Shown here piece by piece: positions 25,192 through 34,196 of a stretch of DNA of 64,000 bases (within the stretch, counting starts at the first letter, position 1; every line of letters begins with the position of its first letter). The translations under genes were made by a program, and so were the position numbers. The stretch spans positions 1-64,000 of the forward strand of contig NZ_NSGE01000016.1 of the NCBI RefSeq assembly GCF_002294985.1, in the 5' to 3' direction. Source of the DNA: Mesorhizobium sp. WSM3862 (lineage in GTDB: Bacteria > Pseudomonadota > Alphaproteobacteria > Rhizobiales > Rhizobiaceae). The notes beneath the pieces were generated by a model, which was not told the DNA's origin, made no database searches, and saw only the letters and a program-made list of their open reading frames with translations.

Positions 25192-26390
25192 GCCGGCTGC
25201 CTCGCCAGCGCAACCTCGTCCGGCGCCATCCCGACCAGCTCGGCATAGCGGCCGGGGTCGGTCGCGCCTTCGGAGTTGATGATGAGCACGCGCGACTGGG
25301 CATCGAGGCCGAGAGCCCCGCGCATCTTCTTGTCGCCGGCAGCGCGGATCAGCCCGGCGAGCCCCGCCCCGCCGCTCTCGCCGGAAACGATCGCCGGATC
25401 AGTGCCTGAAGGTCGCGCCAGGCGGTTCATCACCGAAACCGCGTCGTCCTCGTCCACGGTCATGAAAGCATCGCCGAGCCGCGACAGCACGCGCCAGGCT
25501 ACGAGCGACGGCTCATAGCATTCGAGCATCGCCATCACCGTGGGCTTGCTGTGCGCGATCGCGACTGGACGCCCCGCCTTCGCGGTGGCGTAGACGCACG
25601 CCGCCCGCGCGGGCTCGACCACAATTGCCGCAGGGCGATCCTCGCCAAGCACGATGGCGAAATGGCCGGCCACCGCCGCGGCGAGGCCGCCGACGCCGGC
25701 CTGCAGGAAGACGTGGGTGGGCGACTTCGACAAGCGCCTCAGCGCTTCGCGCACGATAACCGTGTAGCCCTGCATCACCAGCCCCGGGATGCGCTCATAA
25801 CCCGGCCAGGATGTGTCGGAGACGACGGTCCAGCCGCGCTCGGTGGCGACGCGGGCGGCTTCCCTGACCGACTGGTCGTAGTCGCCGGCGATGCGCACGA
25901 TCTCGGCGCCGAAGCGGGCGATCGCCGCCACGCGTTCGTTGCTGACGCCCGAATGGAGGAAGATGACGGAGCGCGCACCGACCAGGCCGGCGCCCTGCGC
26001 TACCGAGCGTCCATGATTGCCGTCGGTCGCGCAGGCGAAGGTCATGCCCGAGGCAATCGCCTTCACGTCGGGCCCATGCAGTTCCGCAACATCGATGGCA
26101 CGGCCGAGCCGTTTCCCAGCCTCTTCCAGCACCAGTCGGATGACGGCGTAGGCGCCGCCCAGCGCCTTGAAGCTGCCGAGGCCGAGGCGCTTGCCCTCAT
26201 CCTTGACATACAGCGAGCCGACGCCGAGTTCGCCGGCCAGCGCCGGCAAGGCATGCAGCGGCGTCTCGGCATGGTTGTCGCGTGCGGCCAGGAAGCGCTC
26301 GGCCTCGGCGGCTCCGGCTAGCCCAAGCGTCGCGGCGTCTTCATCGGTCAGCGGCTGGCGATGGCTCGGGTGGTGGTTGAGCAGGAACAT
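25188..26390 (-). CDS. dpaL: Diaminopropionate ammonia-lyase, copy 2
   Basis: A 400-residue PLP enzyme, paralogue of 22557-23753 with the same motifs in order: GSFKALGGAYAVIRL, CATDGNHGRSVAQGAGLVGA, VFLQAGVGGLAAAVAGH, SGESGGAGLAGLI. Most blocks are identical or conservatively changed between copies. First gene of the operon with the carbamoylase (TGA/ATG overlap). A divergent AsnC regulator starts 108 bp away. Confidence 0.88.
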   Translation of the reverse strand: MFLLNHHPSHRQPLTDEDAATLGLAGAAEAERFLAARDNHAETPLHALPALAGELGVGSLYVKDEGKRLGLGSFKALGGAYAVIRLVLEEAGKRLGRAIDVAELHGPDVKAIASGMTFACATDGNHGRSVAQGAGLVGARSVIFLHSGVSNERVAAIARFGAEIVRIAGDYDQSVREAARVATERGWTVVSDTSWPGYERIPGLVMQGYTVIVREALRRLSKSPTHVFLQAGVGGLAAAVAGHFAIVLGEDRPAAIVVEPARAACVYATAKAGRPVAIAHSKPTVMAMLECYEPSLVAWRVLSRLGDAFMTVDEDDAVSVMNRLARPSGTDPAIVSGESGGAGLAGLIRAAGDKKMRGALGLDAQSRVLIINSEGATDPGRYAELVGMAPDEVALARQPA

Positions 26391-26471
26391 GGATCGGCTT
26401 TCTCTGTCTTGTTGGCTGAAATTTATTGCAAGTCCAGTGAGAAAGGCGCTCTGTTTCGGCACCTGAAATGC

Positions 26472-26483
26472 AAGTTTGTTTCG
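26472..26483. promoter_or_regulatory. Shared motif in dpaL copy 2 / asnC control region
   Basis: AAGTTTGTTTCG, 82 bp upstream of dpaL copy 2 and 15 bp before the asnC-like start. Identical to 23828-23839. Confidence 0.5.
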
Positions 26484-26497
26484 TTTAGATGCCTGTC

Positions 26498-26986
26498 ATG
26501 TCCATTTTGCCCGACCTCGACGCCTTCGACCGCGCCATCCTCGCCATCCTGCAGAAGGACAACAGCACGCCCCAGCGCATTATCGGCGAGACGGTGAACC
26601 TCTCGGCGCCGGCCGTGCAGCGGCGCATCAAGCGCATGGAGGAAATGGGCGTCATCCGCGCCAATGTCGCGCTGGTCGATCCGGCCAAGGTCGGCCATCC
26701 GATCACGATCTTCGTGGAGGTCGAGGTGGAGAGCGAGCGGGCCGAGCTGATCGACGCCGCCAAGCGCGGCTTCGCCGCGGTGCCGGAAGTGCAGCAATGC
26801 TATTACGTGACCGGCGAGGCCGACTTCATCCTGGTCGTCACCGTGGCGACGATGGCCGACTACGAGGCGCTGACCCGGCGATTGTTTTTTGAGAACAACA
26901 ACGTCAGGCGGTTTCGCACGTTCGTTGCGATGGATCGGGTGAAGGTCGGGCTGGAGGTGCCCGTGGCCGCACCTCACTCAACATGA
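26498..26986 (+). CDS. Lrp/AsnC family regulator of dpaL cluster
   Basis: A 162-residue regulator with helix-turn-helix LDAFDRAILAILQKDNSTPQ, then LSAPAVQRRIKRMEEMGVIR (about 5-50), and a RAM ligand domain with GEADFILVVTVATM. An ATG 9 bp earlier (26489) is an alternative start. Divergent from dpaL copy 2, so it probably senses an amino acid such as diaminopropionate and controls both dpaL genes. Confidence 0.9.
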   Translation: MSILPDLDAFDRAILAILQKDNSTPQRIIGETVNLSAPAVQRRIKRMEEMGVIRANVALVDPAKVGHPITIFVEVEVESERAELIDAAKRGFAAVPEVQQCYYVTGEADFILVVTVATMADYEALTRRLFFENNNVRRFRTFVAMDRVKVGLEVPVAAPHST

Positions 26987-27026
26987 TCCCTCCGGGCATT
27001 TCGTATCGCGGCATGATACTCTGCGC

Positions 27027-27356
27027 TTGATCTCGCAGACGTATCATGCAAAGATACGTTGCGAGGGGCAGTGGATCATACGTTCGTTCACAGACAAGAC
27101 CACTGAAGCGATTTCGACAGGCAAAGCTCCGAAAGGATTTCCGGCAGATCTCATTCGTGTCGCTCAGCGGAAACTGTTCATGCTGGACAACGCAGCCGAA
27201 CTGGCCGACCTCAAAGTCCCACCGGGAAATCGGCTTGAAGCGCTGAAGGGCGATCGCGCCGGTCAGTACTCAATCCGTATCAACGACCAATTTCGTGTTT
27301 GCTTTCGGTGGACCGATGGAGGAGCGGACAATGTGGAGATCACCGACTACCATTAG
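27027..27356 (+). CDS. higB: HigB/RelE-type toxin, start codon unclear
   Basis: An mRNA-interferase toxin of the RelE superfamily. The mature-like part starts IIRSFTDKTTEAISTGKAPK and ends DQFRVCFRWTDGGADNVEIT, with LEALKGDRAGQYSIRINDQF carrying the active-site region. Homologues usually begin ATG-ATA-CGT at the position where this gene has ATC-ATA-CGT (27075), 6 nt after GAGGGG. The only earlier in-frame start is a TTG at 27027, upstream of the palindrome. So it starts at a rare ATC, at TTG, or is not translated. About 94 residues from ATC. Confidence 0.75.
   Translation: MISQTYHAKIRCEGQWIIRSFTDKTTEAISTGKAPKGFPADLIRVAQRKLFMLDNAAELADLKVPPGNRLEALKGDRAGQYSIRINDQFRVCFRWTDGGADNVEITDYH
27041..27060. 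promoter_or_regulatory. Palindrome, candidate HigA operator
   Basis: ACGTATC, 6-nt spacer, AGATACGT: a dyad just before the toxin's ribosome-binding site. TA modules of this type are repressed by the antitoxin or complex binding such a dyad over the promoter. Confidence 0.6.
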
Positions 27357-27393
27357 CTAAACCAACCAGCTCTGTCCGACAGGAGCGGAACCT

Positions 27394-27693
27394 ATGATCA
27401 ACCTCGATAAGCCTATTCATCCCGGCGAGATATTGCGGGCCGAGTTCCTTGAGCCACTCGACCTGAAGCCCTACACCCTGGCGAAAAAGCTTCACGTCCC
27501 ACGTACCCGTATCGAGCGCCTCGCCAACGAGACCACGCCCGTTACGCCGGACACCGCTCTGCGTCTCGCCAAATTCTTTGGCACCACGCCACAGTTCTGG
27601 ATGAACATGCAAGCCAGTTACGACCTGGCCGTGGAGGGCGCGTCGCTGCAGGAAGAGCTCAAGGAAATTAAACGGTTCGAGGCGGCTGCTTAA
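27394..27693 (+). CDS. higA: HigA-type antitoxin
   Basis: A 99-residue antitoxin. The HigA opening HPGEILRAEFLEPLDLKPYT is followed by a helix-turn-helix (LAKKLHVPRTRIERLANETT) and the conserved FFGTTPQFWMNMQASYDL. It neutralises HigB and represses the operon. The toxin precedes it by 37 bp, the usual higBA order. Its stop overlaps the stop of convergent livM. Confidence 0.92.
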   Translation: MINLDKPIHPGEILRAEFLEPLDLKPYTLAKKLHVPRTRIERLANETTPVTPDTALRLAKFFGTTPQFWMNMQASYDLAVEGASLQEELKEIKRFEAAA

Positions 27694-28667
27694 GAGCTCT
27701 TGCCGCGCTCCCTTCCCAGCAACCGCGCATAGATCTCCCCCACGATCCCGCGCCGGAAGATCAGCACGCAGACCATGAAGATCACGCCGGTCGCTATCGT
27801 CACCGGGAAGCCGGAGGTGGCAAGCGTGTTCTCGAGGCCGACGACTAGACCGGCGCCGACCACCGGGCCGACCATGGTGCCGATGCCGCCAAGAAGCGTC
27901 ATCAGGATGACCTCGCCCGACATCTGCCAGGTGACGTCGGTGAGGGTCGCGAACTGGAAGACGATCGCCTTCACCGCGCCGGCGAGGCCGGCAAGGGCCG
28001 CCGACATGACGAAGGCGGCGAGCTTGTAGCGGCCGACGGAATAGCCGAGCGAAATGGCACGGTTCTCGTTCTCACGGATCGAGCGCAGGATCATGCCGAA
28101 GGGCGAGTTGACGATGCGCCAGATGGCGAAAAGGCCTATCAGGAAGATGGCGAGCACGAAGAAATACATGTTCATCGGCACGTTGAGGTCGAGCATGCCG
28201 AAGAGATGGCCGCGCGGCACGCCCTGGATGCCGTCCTCGCCTTCGGTGAAGGGCGCCTGCACGCAGAAGAAATAGAACATCTGCGCCATCGCCAGCGTGA
28301 TCATGGCGAAATAGATGCCTTGCCGGCGGATGGCGAGGAAGCCGACGACGAGGCCCATGCCTGCCGCGCCCGCAGTGCCGAGCAGGATGCCGGCCTCCGG
28401 CGGCCAGCCCCAGGCTTTCACCGCATAGGCGCAGAAATAGGCGGCGCCGCCAAAGAAGGCGGCGTGGCCGAAGGAAAGCAGCCCGGTGTAGCCGAGGAGC
28501 AGGTTGAAGGCGCAGGCGAACAACGCGAAGCACAGCATCTTCATGACGAAGATCGGATAGATGACGAAGGGGGCGGCGAGGAGCGCCATGATCCCCAGCG
28601 CCACAAGCGCCCGTTCCAGCCGGACGGAGGCAGCGGCGCGCTCTGCGTGAAGGGTCGCCTCGCTCAT
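27690..28667 (-). CDS. livM: Branched-chain amino-acid ABC transporter permease LivM
   Basis: A 325-residue inner-membrane permease with about eight to ten helices, the LivM opening LLGYTGLLSFGHAAFFGGAA and the C-terminal coupling segment SGEVILMTLLGGIGTMVGPV. Last gene of a five-gene importer operon (SBP-livG-livF-livH-livM), 1 bp after livH. Confidence 0.93.
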   Translation of the reverse strand: MSEATLHAERAAASVRLERALVALGIMALLAAPFVIYPIFVMKMLCFALFACAFNLLLGYTGLLSFGHAAFFGGAAYFCAYAVKAWGWPPEAGILLGTAGAAGMGLVVGFLAIRRQGIYFAMITLAMAQMFYFFCVQAPFTEGEDGIQGVPRGHLFGMLDLNVPMNMYFFVLAIFLIGLFAIWRIVNSPFGMILRSIRENENRAISLGYSVGRYKLAAFVMSAALAGLAGAVKAIVFQFATLTDVTWQMSGEVILMTLLGGIGTMVGPVVGAGLVVGLENTLATSGFPVTIATGVIFMVCVLIFRRGIVGEIYARLLGRERGKSS

Positions 28668-28668
28668 C

Positions 28669-29556
28669 TTACGCGTCCCTTCCGAACAGGCCCGCGGGGC
28701 GGAGCAAAAGCACGATCGCCATGATGACGAAGACCACCAGGTTCGAGGCCTCCGGATAGAAAACTTTGGTCAGGCCCTCGGCGAGGCCGAGCATGTAGCC
28801 GGTGACGATGGCGCCGAGGATCGAGCCCATGCCGCCGACCACGACGACGGCAAAGACGACGATGATGAGGTCCGATCCCATCAGCGGGCTGACCTGGTAG
28901 ACGGGCGCCGCAAGGATGCCGGCCAGCCCGGCAAGTGCTGCGCCCAGCCCATAAGTGAGCGTCAGCAGCAGCGGCACGTTGACGCCGAAAGCCTGCACCA
29001 GCTCGGGGTTCTCCGTGGCGGCGCGCAGATAGGAGCCGAGCCTGGTCTTTTCGATCAGCAGCCAGGTGCCGATGCAGACGATGAGCGAGGCCACCACCAC
29101 CCAGCCGCGGTAATTGGGCAGGAACATGAAGCCGAGATTGGTGCCCCCGGCAAGCAGGGTCGGCACCGCGTAAGGATTGCCGGAGACGCCATAATAGAAG
29201 CGGAACACGCCTTCGATGACCAGCGCAAGGCCGAAGGTGAAAAGCAGGCCATAGAGCGGGTCGAGCCGGTAGAGCCGCGACAGCGCTACACGCTCCACCA
29301 CGATGCCGAACAGGCCCACGGCCAAAGGCACGATGATCAGCGCCGGCCAGTAGCCGATGCCGAGATGGACGAGCAGCAGATAGCCGATGAAGGCGCCGAA
29401 CATATACAGCGCGCCATGGGCGAAGTTGATGATGCGCAAGAGCCCGAAGATGACGGCCAGCCCGAGGCTGAGCATGGCGTAAAAAGAGCCGTTGATCAGG
29501 CCGACAAGCAGTTGGCCGAGCAAGGCTTGGATGGGGATGCCGAAGATCATGGTCAT
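28669..29556 (-). CDS. livH: Branched-chain amino-acid ABC transporter permease LivH
   Basis: A 295-residue permease, about eight helices. It has GLINGSFYAMLSLGLAVIFG and INFAHGALYMFGAF near the N-terminus and the GMGSILGAIVTGYMLGLAEG segment late, all LivH hallmarks. 7 bp after livF. Confidence 0.93.
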   Translation of the reverse strand: MTMIFGIPIQALLGQLLVGLINGSFYAMLSLGLAVIFGLLRIINFAHGALYMFGAFIGYLLLVHLGIGYWPALIIVPLAVGLFGIVVERVALSRLYRLDPLYGLLFTFGLALVIEGVFRFYYGVSGNPYAVPTLLAGGTNLGFMFLPNYRGWVVVASLIVCIGTWLLIEKTRLGSYLRAATENPELVQAFGVNVPLLLTLTYGLGAALAGLAGILAAPVYQVSPLMGSDLIIVVFAVVVVGGMGSILGAIVTGYMLGLAEGLTKVFYPEASNLVVFVIMAIVLLLRPAGLFGRDA

Positions 29557-29563
29557 TTGGCCA

Positions 29564-30260
<697 letters not shown>

Positions 30261-30268
<8 letters not shown>

Positions 30269-31061
30269 GCTCGGTCCCCATATAGGCGACGCGCACGCGC
30301 TCGTCCTGGCTCACCGTCGCGTAGTCGCCGGCGGCAAGCACCTGGCCGCGCTGCATGACGGTGATCCAGTCGCAGAGATCGGCAACGACGGTGAGGTTGT
30401 GCTCGACCATCAGCACGGCGCGGTCTTTCGCCAGCGAGCGGATGATGCCTGAGATCGTGCCGACATCCTCATGCCCCATGCCGGCCATCGGCTCGTCGAG
30501 CAGCAGAACTTTTGGATCGAGCGCCAGCGTGGTGGCGATTTCCAGCACACGCTTCCTGCCATAGGAGAGATCGCCCGCCAGCCGATGCGCGGCGTCGTCG
30601 AGCCCGACGATGGCGAGCAGCTCGCGCGCCCGGGGCGTCAGCTGGTCCAGCGCCGAGACCGGGCGCCAGAACTGATAGCCCAGCCCGCCCGGACGCTGCA
30701 GCGCGACGCGCACATTGTCGAGCACGCTGAGATGCGGAAAGATCGCCGATATCTGGAAGGAGCGTACAAGCCCCATGCGCGCCACCCTGGCCGGCGGCGT
30801 GCGGGTGATGTCGGTGCCGAGCAGCTGGATGGTGCCGCTGGTCGGCTGCAGGAATTTGGTCAACAGGTTGAAGATGGTGGTCTTGCCGGCGCCATTCGGG
30901 CCGATCAAGGCATGGATCCTGCCGTGATGGACGTCGAGATCGACGTCCTTCACGGCGACGAATCCGGCGAAGTCGCGCCGCAAGCCGCGGGCGGAAAGCA
31001 CCACCCGCGGCGTCTGGTCGATGCCGTCCCGGCGGACGGCGGTGGCGGTGTCGAGCGTCAC
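30261..31061 (-). CDS. livG: ABC transporter ATPase LivG
   Basis: A 266-residue ATP-binding subunit: Walker A GPNGAGKTT, a LivG-type signature LSYGRKRVLEIATTLAL and Walker B LLLDEPMAGM, H-loop VEHNL. GTG start overlapping the stop of the binding-protein gene by 4 bp (GTGA). Confidence 0.95.
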
Positions 31062-32266
31062 TTGCTGACGAGCGGGCAGCCGCTGTCCTCGGCTTTCATG
31101 AAGGCCTTGTCGCCGGGAATGGTCGCCAGGTAGGTGTAGTAGTCCCAGTCCTTCTTGCTCTCCTCCGGCTTCTTGACCTGGTAGAGATACATGTCGTGCA
31201 CCATCGAGCCGTCGGCCTGCACCTTGCCGTTCACCGTGAACACGTCGTTGACCGGCATCTCATGCAATTGCTTGGCTACCGCTTCGGTCTCGTCGGTGCC
31301 GGCCTTGTCGATGGCCTTCAGATACTGCGTCACCGCCGAATAGGTGCCTGCCTGGACCATGTTGGGCATGCGGTTGGTGCGCTTGAAGAAGCGCTGCGCG
31401 AAATCGCGGCTCACATCGTCGCGGTCCCAGTAATAGCCTTCCGTCAGCACCACCCCCTGCGCCGCCTGCAGGCCAAGGCCATGCACTTCGGCCAGCGTGA
31501 AGAGCAGCGCCGCCAGCCGCTGGCCGCCGGCGACGATGCCGAATTCGGCCGCCTGCTTGATCGAGTTCGAGGTGTCGAGGCCGGCATTGGCTAGGCCGAT
31601 GATCTTGGCGCCGGAGGACTGCGCCTGCAGCAGGAAGGAGGAATAGTCGGTGGAGCCAAGCGGATAGCGCACCTCGCCCAGCACCTTGCCACCACTGGAT
31701 TCCACGAGCTTGGCGGTCTGGTCCTTCAGCGAATAGCCGAATGCATAGTCGACGGTGATGAAATACCAGCTGTCGCCGCCCTGCTGCACCAGCGCGCCGC
31801 CAGTGCCGACTGCTTGGGAGTGGGTGTCATAGGCCCAGTGGAAACCATAGGGCGAGCACTGCTTGCCAGTGAGGTCGGTGGAGGCGGCGCCGGTGACGAT
31901 GTCGATCTTCTTCTTTTCCTTGGAAAGCCCCTGGACGGCGAGCGCGACGGAAGACGTGGTGAGCTCCATGATCGCGTCGACCTGCTCGGTGTCGTACCAC
32001 TGGCGCGCGATGTTGGAGGCGATGTCCGGCTTGTTCTGGTGGTCGGCGCTGACGATCTCGATCGGCGCGCCCTGCACCTTGCCGCCGAAATCCTCGACTG
32101 CCATCTTGGCGGCCTCTACCGACCATTTGCCGCCGAAATCGGCATAGACGCCGGACTGGTCGTTCAAGATGCCGATCTTGACCTTGCCGTCCGAGATTTC
32201 GCCAGCCGCCGCCGGCATTGCGGATGCCGCAATGAGCGCGGCGGAGACGAGATAGGATGCTTTCAC
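31058..32266 (-). CDS. Periplasmic substrate-binding protein of Liv-type importer
   Basis: A 402-residue type I periplasmic binding protein with a signal peptide (VKASYLVSAALIAASAMPAA cleaved at AAAG) and the branched-chain amino-acid receptor opening KVKIGILNDQSGVYADFGGK. GTG start with GGGAGGAAC upstream. First gene of the operon, so the operon is complete. Ligand not predictable: this subgroup binds amino acids, amides or short-chain acids. Confidence 0.92.
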   Translation of the reverse strand: MKASYLVSAALIAASAMPAAAGEISDGKVKIGILNDQSGVYADFGGKWSVEAAKMAVEDFGGKVQGAPIEIVSADHQNKPDIASNIARQWYDTEQVDAIMELTTSSVALAVQGLSKEKKKIDIVTGAASTDLTGKQCSPYGFHWAYDTHSQAVGTGGALVQQGGDSWYFITVDYAFGYSLKDQTAKLVESSGGKVLGEVRYPLGSTDYSSFLLQAQSSGAKIIGLANAGLDTSNSIKQAAEFGIVAGGQRLAALLFTLAEVHGLGLQAAQGVVLTEGYYWDRDDVSRDFAQRFFKRTNRMPNMVQAGTYSAVTQYLKAIDKAGTDETEAVAKQLHEMPVNDVFTVNGKVQADGSMVHDMYLYQVKKPEESKKDWDYYTYLATIPGDKAFMKAEDSGCPLVSK

Positions 32267-32820
32267 TGGTAGTTCCTCCCTTGTGGTCAACCACGGGAAA
32301 CGCGGCGGACCTCGCAATGGTTCAACAGTTCCGTCGGATTGTGGATTGAGGCCTCGATCCCGCCTGCCACTCCTATTCTTGCGGGCCTGCTCCTTTGCGG
32401 CTGGGCCGCCGTGCGCCTTGGGTGCACGGGCGCGAGCCTAGCATCACATTTCGCTGGCCGGGAATGCTATTTTCGTAGCATGCGGATGGGTTGGGGGCAG
32501 CATGGTGTCCCTTCACCAGGGCAGCCGCTTGCCATCGCTAAAAAGCCGCCGGTCGGACCGTCGGGCAAGGTTGCGGCGCAGACGATGCCGGCCGCGCCTT
32601 GCGCGACGGGGCGGCCGCCGGCACCGCCCATGTCGCGACCCAGCCGGGGCAGGTCGAATTGACCAGCAAGCGCCCCCTCCCCGCCAGACACAATCCGGAA
32701 ACAAGATTCAACAGCCCGGAAAAACTCGCGAAAAGACCGGCTGTCATAAGCGGCACCGGAGCAGCCGAACTACGGCCAGCGACAACCTGATATCGATCTT
32801 CGAAAAAGGAATGCCGACTT
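32267..32820. other. Gap holding SDR remnant, otherwise empty
   Basis: Apart from the SDR remnant at 32513-32663 I see no other coding sequence. The left end holds the binding-protein promoter and the right end that of the His/Lys-rich gene. Confidence 0.5.
32513..32663 (-). pseudogene. Short-chain dehydrogenase C-terminal remnant
   Basis: Three minus-strand frames together read VNSTCPGWVAT, DMGGAGGRPVAQGAAGIVCA, then ATLPDGPTGGF and FSDGKRLPW, and a stop. This is the standard carboxyl end of an SDR (VNxxCPGWVxTDMGG...LPDxGPTGGFFxDxKxxPW), broken by two frameshifts. The N-terminal two thirds, including the nucleotide-binding motif, is absent. Confidence 0.75.
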
Positions 32821-33141
32821 ATGAAAAAGACCCTTCTCTCCGTTCTCGGCCTGGCGGTCGCGCTTGCTTTCGCGGTGCCGGCGCTCGGCACTACCGAAGC
32901 CAACGCTGCCGCGACCACGACGGCTGCGACCACGACGACCACCGCGGCTCCGGCTGCGGCCACCGAGACGGCCAAGCCGGACGCCAACGGCCCGCACAAG
33001 AAGCATGTCAAGCACCATCGCCGTCACGCCCGCAAGCATCACGTGAAGAAGCACTCGAAGCATCACGCCAAGAAGCATCATGTGAAGCACCACACCAAGA
33101 AGCGTACCCACAAGAAGCACGGCAAGAAGCTCGCCGCATAA
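32821..33141 (+). CDS. Exported His/Lys-rich protein
   Basis: A 106-residue protein. Residues 1-30 are a signal peptide (MKKTLLSVLGLAVALAFAVP, cleavage near ANA-A), 31-54 are Ala/Thr low complexity, and 55-106 are almost wholly His, Lys and Arg with repeats such as HHVKKHSKHHAKKHHVKHH. It is probably periplasmic and highly basic. Similar acid-shock (Asr-like) proteins exist; metal binding by the His clusters is also possible. A strong terminator follows at 33243. Confidence 0.7.
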   Translation: MKKTLLSVLGLAVALAFAVPALGTTEANAAATTTAATTTTTAAPAAATETAKPDANGPHKKHVKHHRRHARKHHVKKHSKHHAKKHHVKHHTKKRTHKKHGKKLAA

Positions 33142-33195
33142 GGCGCGTCGCCGGCTTTTGGCTTTTCAGCAATTGGCCAAAAACTTCATGACCGG

Positions 33196-33233
33196 ATGAT
33201 CCCGGACCGCTTCAACAGGGTTCGGGATCATCG
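33196..33233. terminator. Hairpin downstream of His/Lys-rich gene
   Basis: GATGATCCCGGACC, 10-nt loop and GGTTCGGGATCATC pair over 14 bp with one mismatch. There is no T-run. Confidence 0.6.
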
Positions 33234-33242
33234 CTTCCCGGA

Positions 33243-33270
33243 AACGCCGTCCCTCAAAGGCGGCGTTTTT
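33243..33270 (+). terminator. Rho-independent terminator
   Basis: AACGCCG, 11-nt loop, CGGCGTT followed by TTT; plus-strand orientation, 100 bp after the His/Lys-rich gene. Confidence 0.8.
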
Positions 33271-33313
33271 GCTTACCAGGTCGCTGGCGCGGTCGTCCGG
33301 TCCGGATCGTGCC

Positions 33314-33910
33314 TTACTTCTTCTGCGGATAGATCGTCTCGCCGCGCTTCAGCATTTCGACGAACGTCTCGATCTTCTTCTTGCGCCCCGCCTCGGTCTT
33401 CATGTTGTGGACGCGGAAGGCGAGCGCGAAACGGTTCTGCGCCGAAAGCTTTGCCAGCATCGCTTTGGCCTTCGGTTCGGCATCGATCGCGGCCTGCAGG
33501 TCGGGCGGAAATGTCATCTCTTTCGAGCCGCCATAGGCGCGGTCCCAGCGGCCATCGGCTTTGGCCGCCTCGACTTCGCGCAGGCCATGCTCCGTCATGC
33601 GGCCCTCTTCGATCAAGCGCGCGACGTTGTCGACGTTGATCCTGCTCCAGATGCTCTTCCTGCCGCGCGGCGTGTAGCGCTGCAGAAAGCTCTTCTCGTC
33701 GAGCGACTTGCGCACCGCATCGATCCAGCCGAAGCAGAGCACGACGTCGATCGCTTCCTTCGGCGTGATCGAAGCAAGGCCAGAGCCGACCTTGTGGATC
33801 TTGATCCAGACCTCGCTTTCGCCGGCCTGGTTTTGGCTGAGCCAGGCGTAGAAGCTTTCGGCGTCCGAGAACTCGTGGACCTTGCTCGGGTCGACCTTGA
33901 TGGGGGCCAT
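33314..33910 (-). CDS. YdeI/OmpD-associated family protein
   Basis: A 198-residue soluble protein of the YdeI family. It has FSDAESFYAWLSQNQAGESE at the start, then VWIKIHKVGSGLASITPKEA, FGWIDAVRKSLDEKSFLQRY, TPRGRKSIWSRINVDNVARL and GRWDRAYGG. The family is tied to envelope/polymyxin tolerance in enterics, without a clear mechanism. ATG at 33910 follows AAGGAACACC; longer upstream frames are unrelated. Confidence 0.85.
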   Translation of the reverse strand: MAPIKVDPSKVHEFSDAESFYAWLSQNQAGESEVWIKIHKVGSGLASITPKEAIDVVLCFGWIDAVRKSLDEKSFLQRYTPRGRKSIWSRINVDNVARLIEEGRMTEHGLREVEAAKADGRWDRAYGGSKEMTFPPDLQAAIDAEPKAKAMLAKLSAQNRFALAFRVHNMKTEAGRKKKIETFVEMLKRGETIYPQKK

Positions 33911-33938
33911 CGGTGTTCCTTCTTGCCTGAGCCGAGGC

Positions 33939-34079
33939 TCCGATCTCCCCCTTTGTTGGGGAGACGGCCGGCAGACCAGAGGGCGCGCTGTCCCGCCAGC
34001 CCTGTCGAGACGCCGCCGCCTTAGCTTATACTCGTGGGAATTTAAGGCCGCGTTTCTTCGCGCCCCCCTGCCCTGCCTG
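33939..34079. repeat. Intergenic palindromic repeat, family A
   Basis: CGATCTCCCCCTTTGTTGGGG, then AGACGGCCGGCAGACCAGAG; its inverted partner CGTTTCTTCGCGCCCCCCTG, CCCTGCC lies at about 34050-34078. It sits between divergent genes. Confidence 0.7.
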
Positions 34080-34196
34080 GTTGAATTATCAAAGCCGCGC
34101 CAGCCAACCATCGGACTCTCCGATAACACTATCGGTTTCTTCCGTTTCCGCTCCGCCGGCCGGCCTGCCACATCACCGTCCATGCAAAAGAAAGGC

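Noticed and set aside
27046..27246. Alternative ATG-started frame overlapping the HigB toxin
   Set aside because: It starts within the palindrome but encodes an unrelated peptide; the toxin motifs are in the other frame.
32339..32662. Small plus-strand coding frame before the His/Lys-rich gene
   Set aside because: Composition is unlike protein and the minus strand here carries the SDR remnant.
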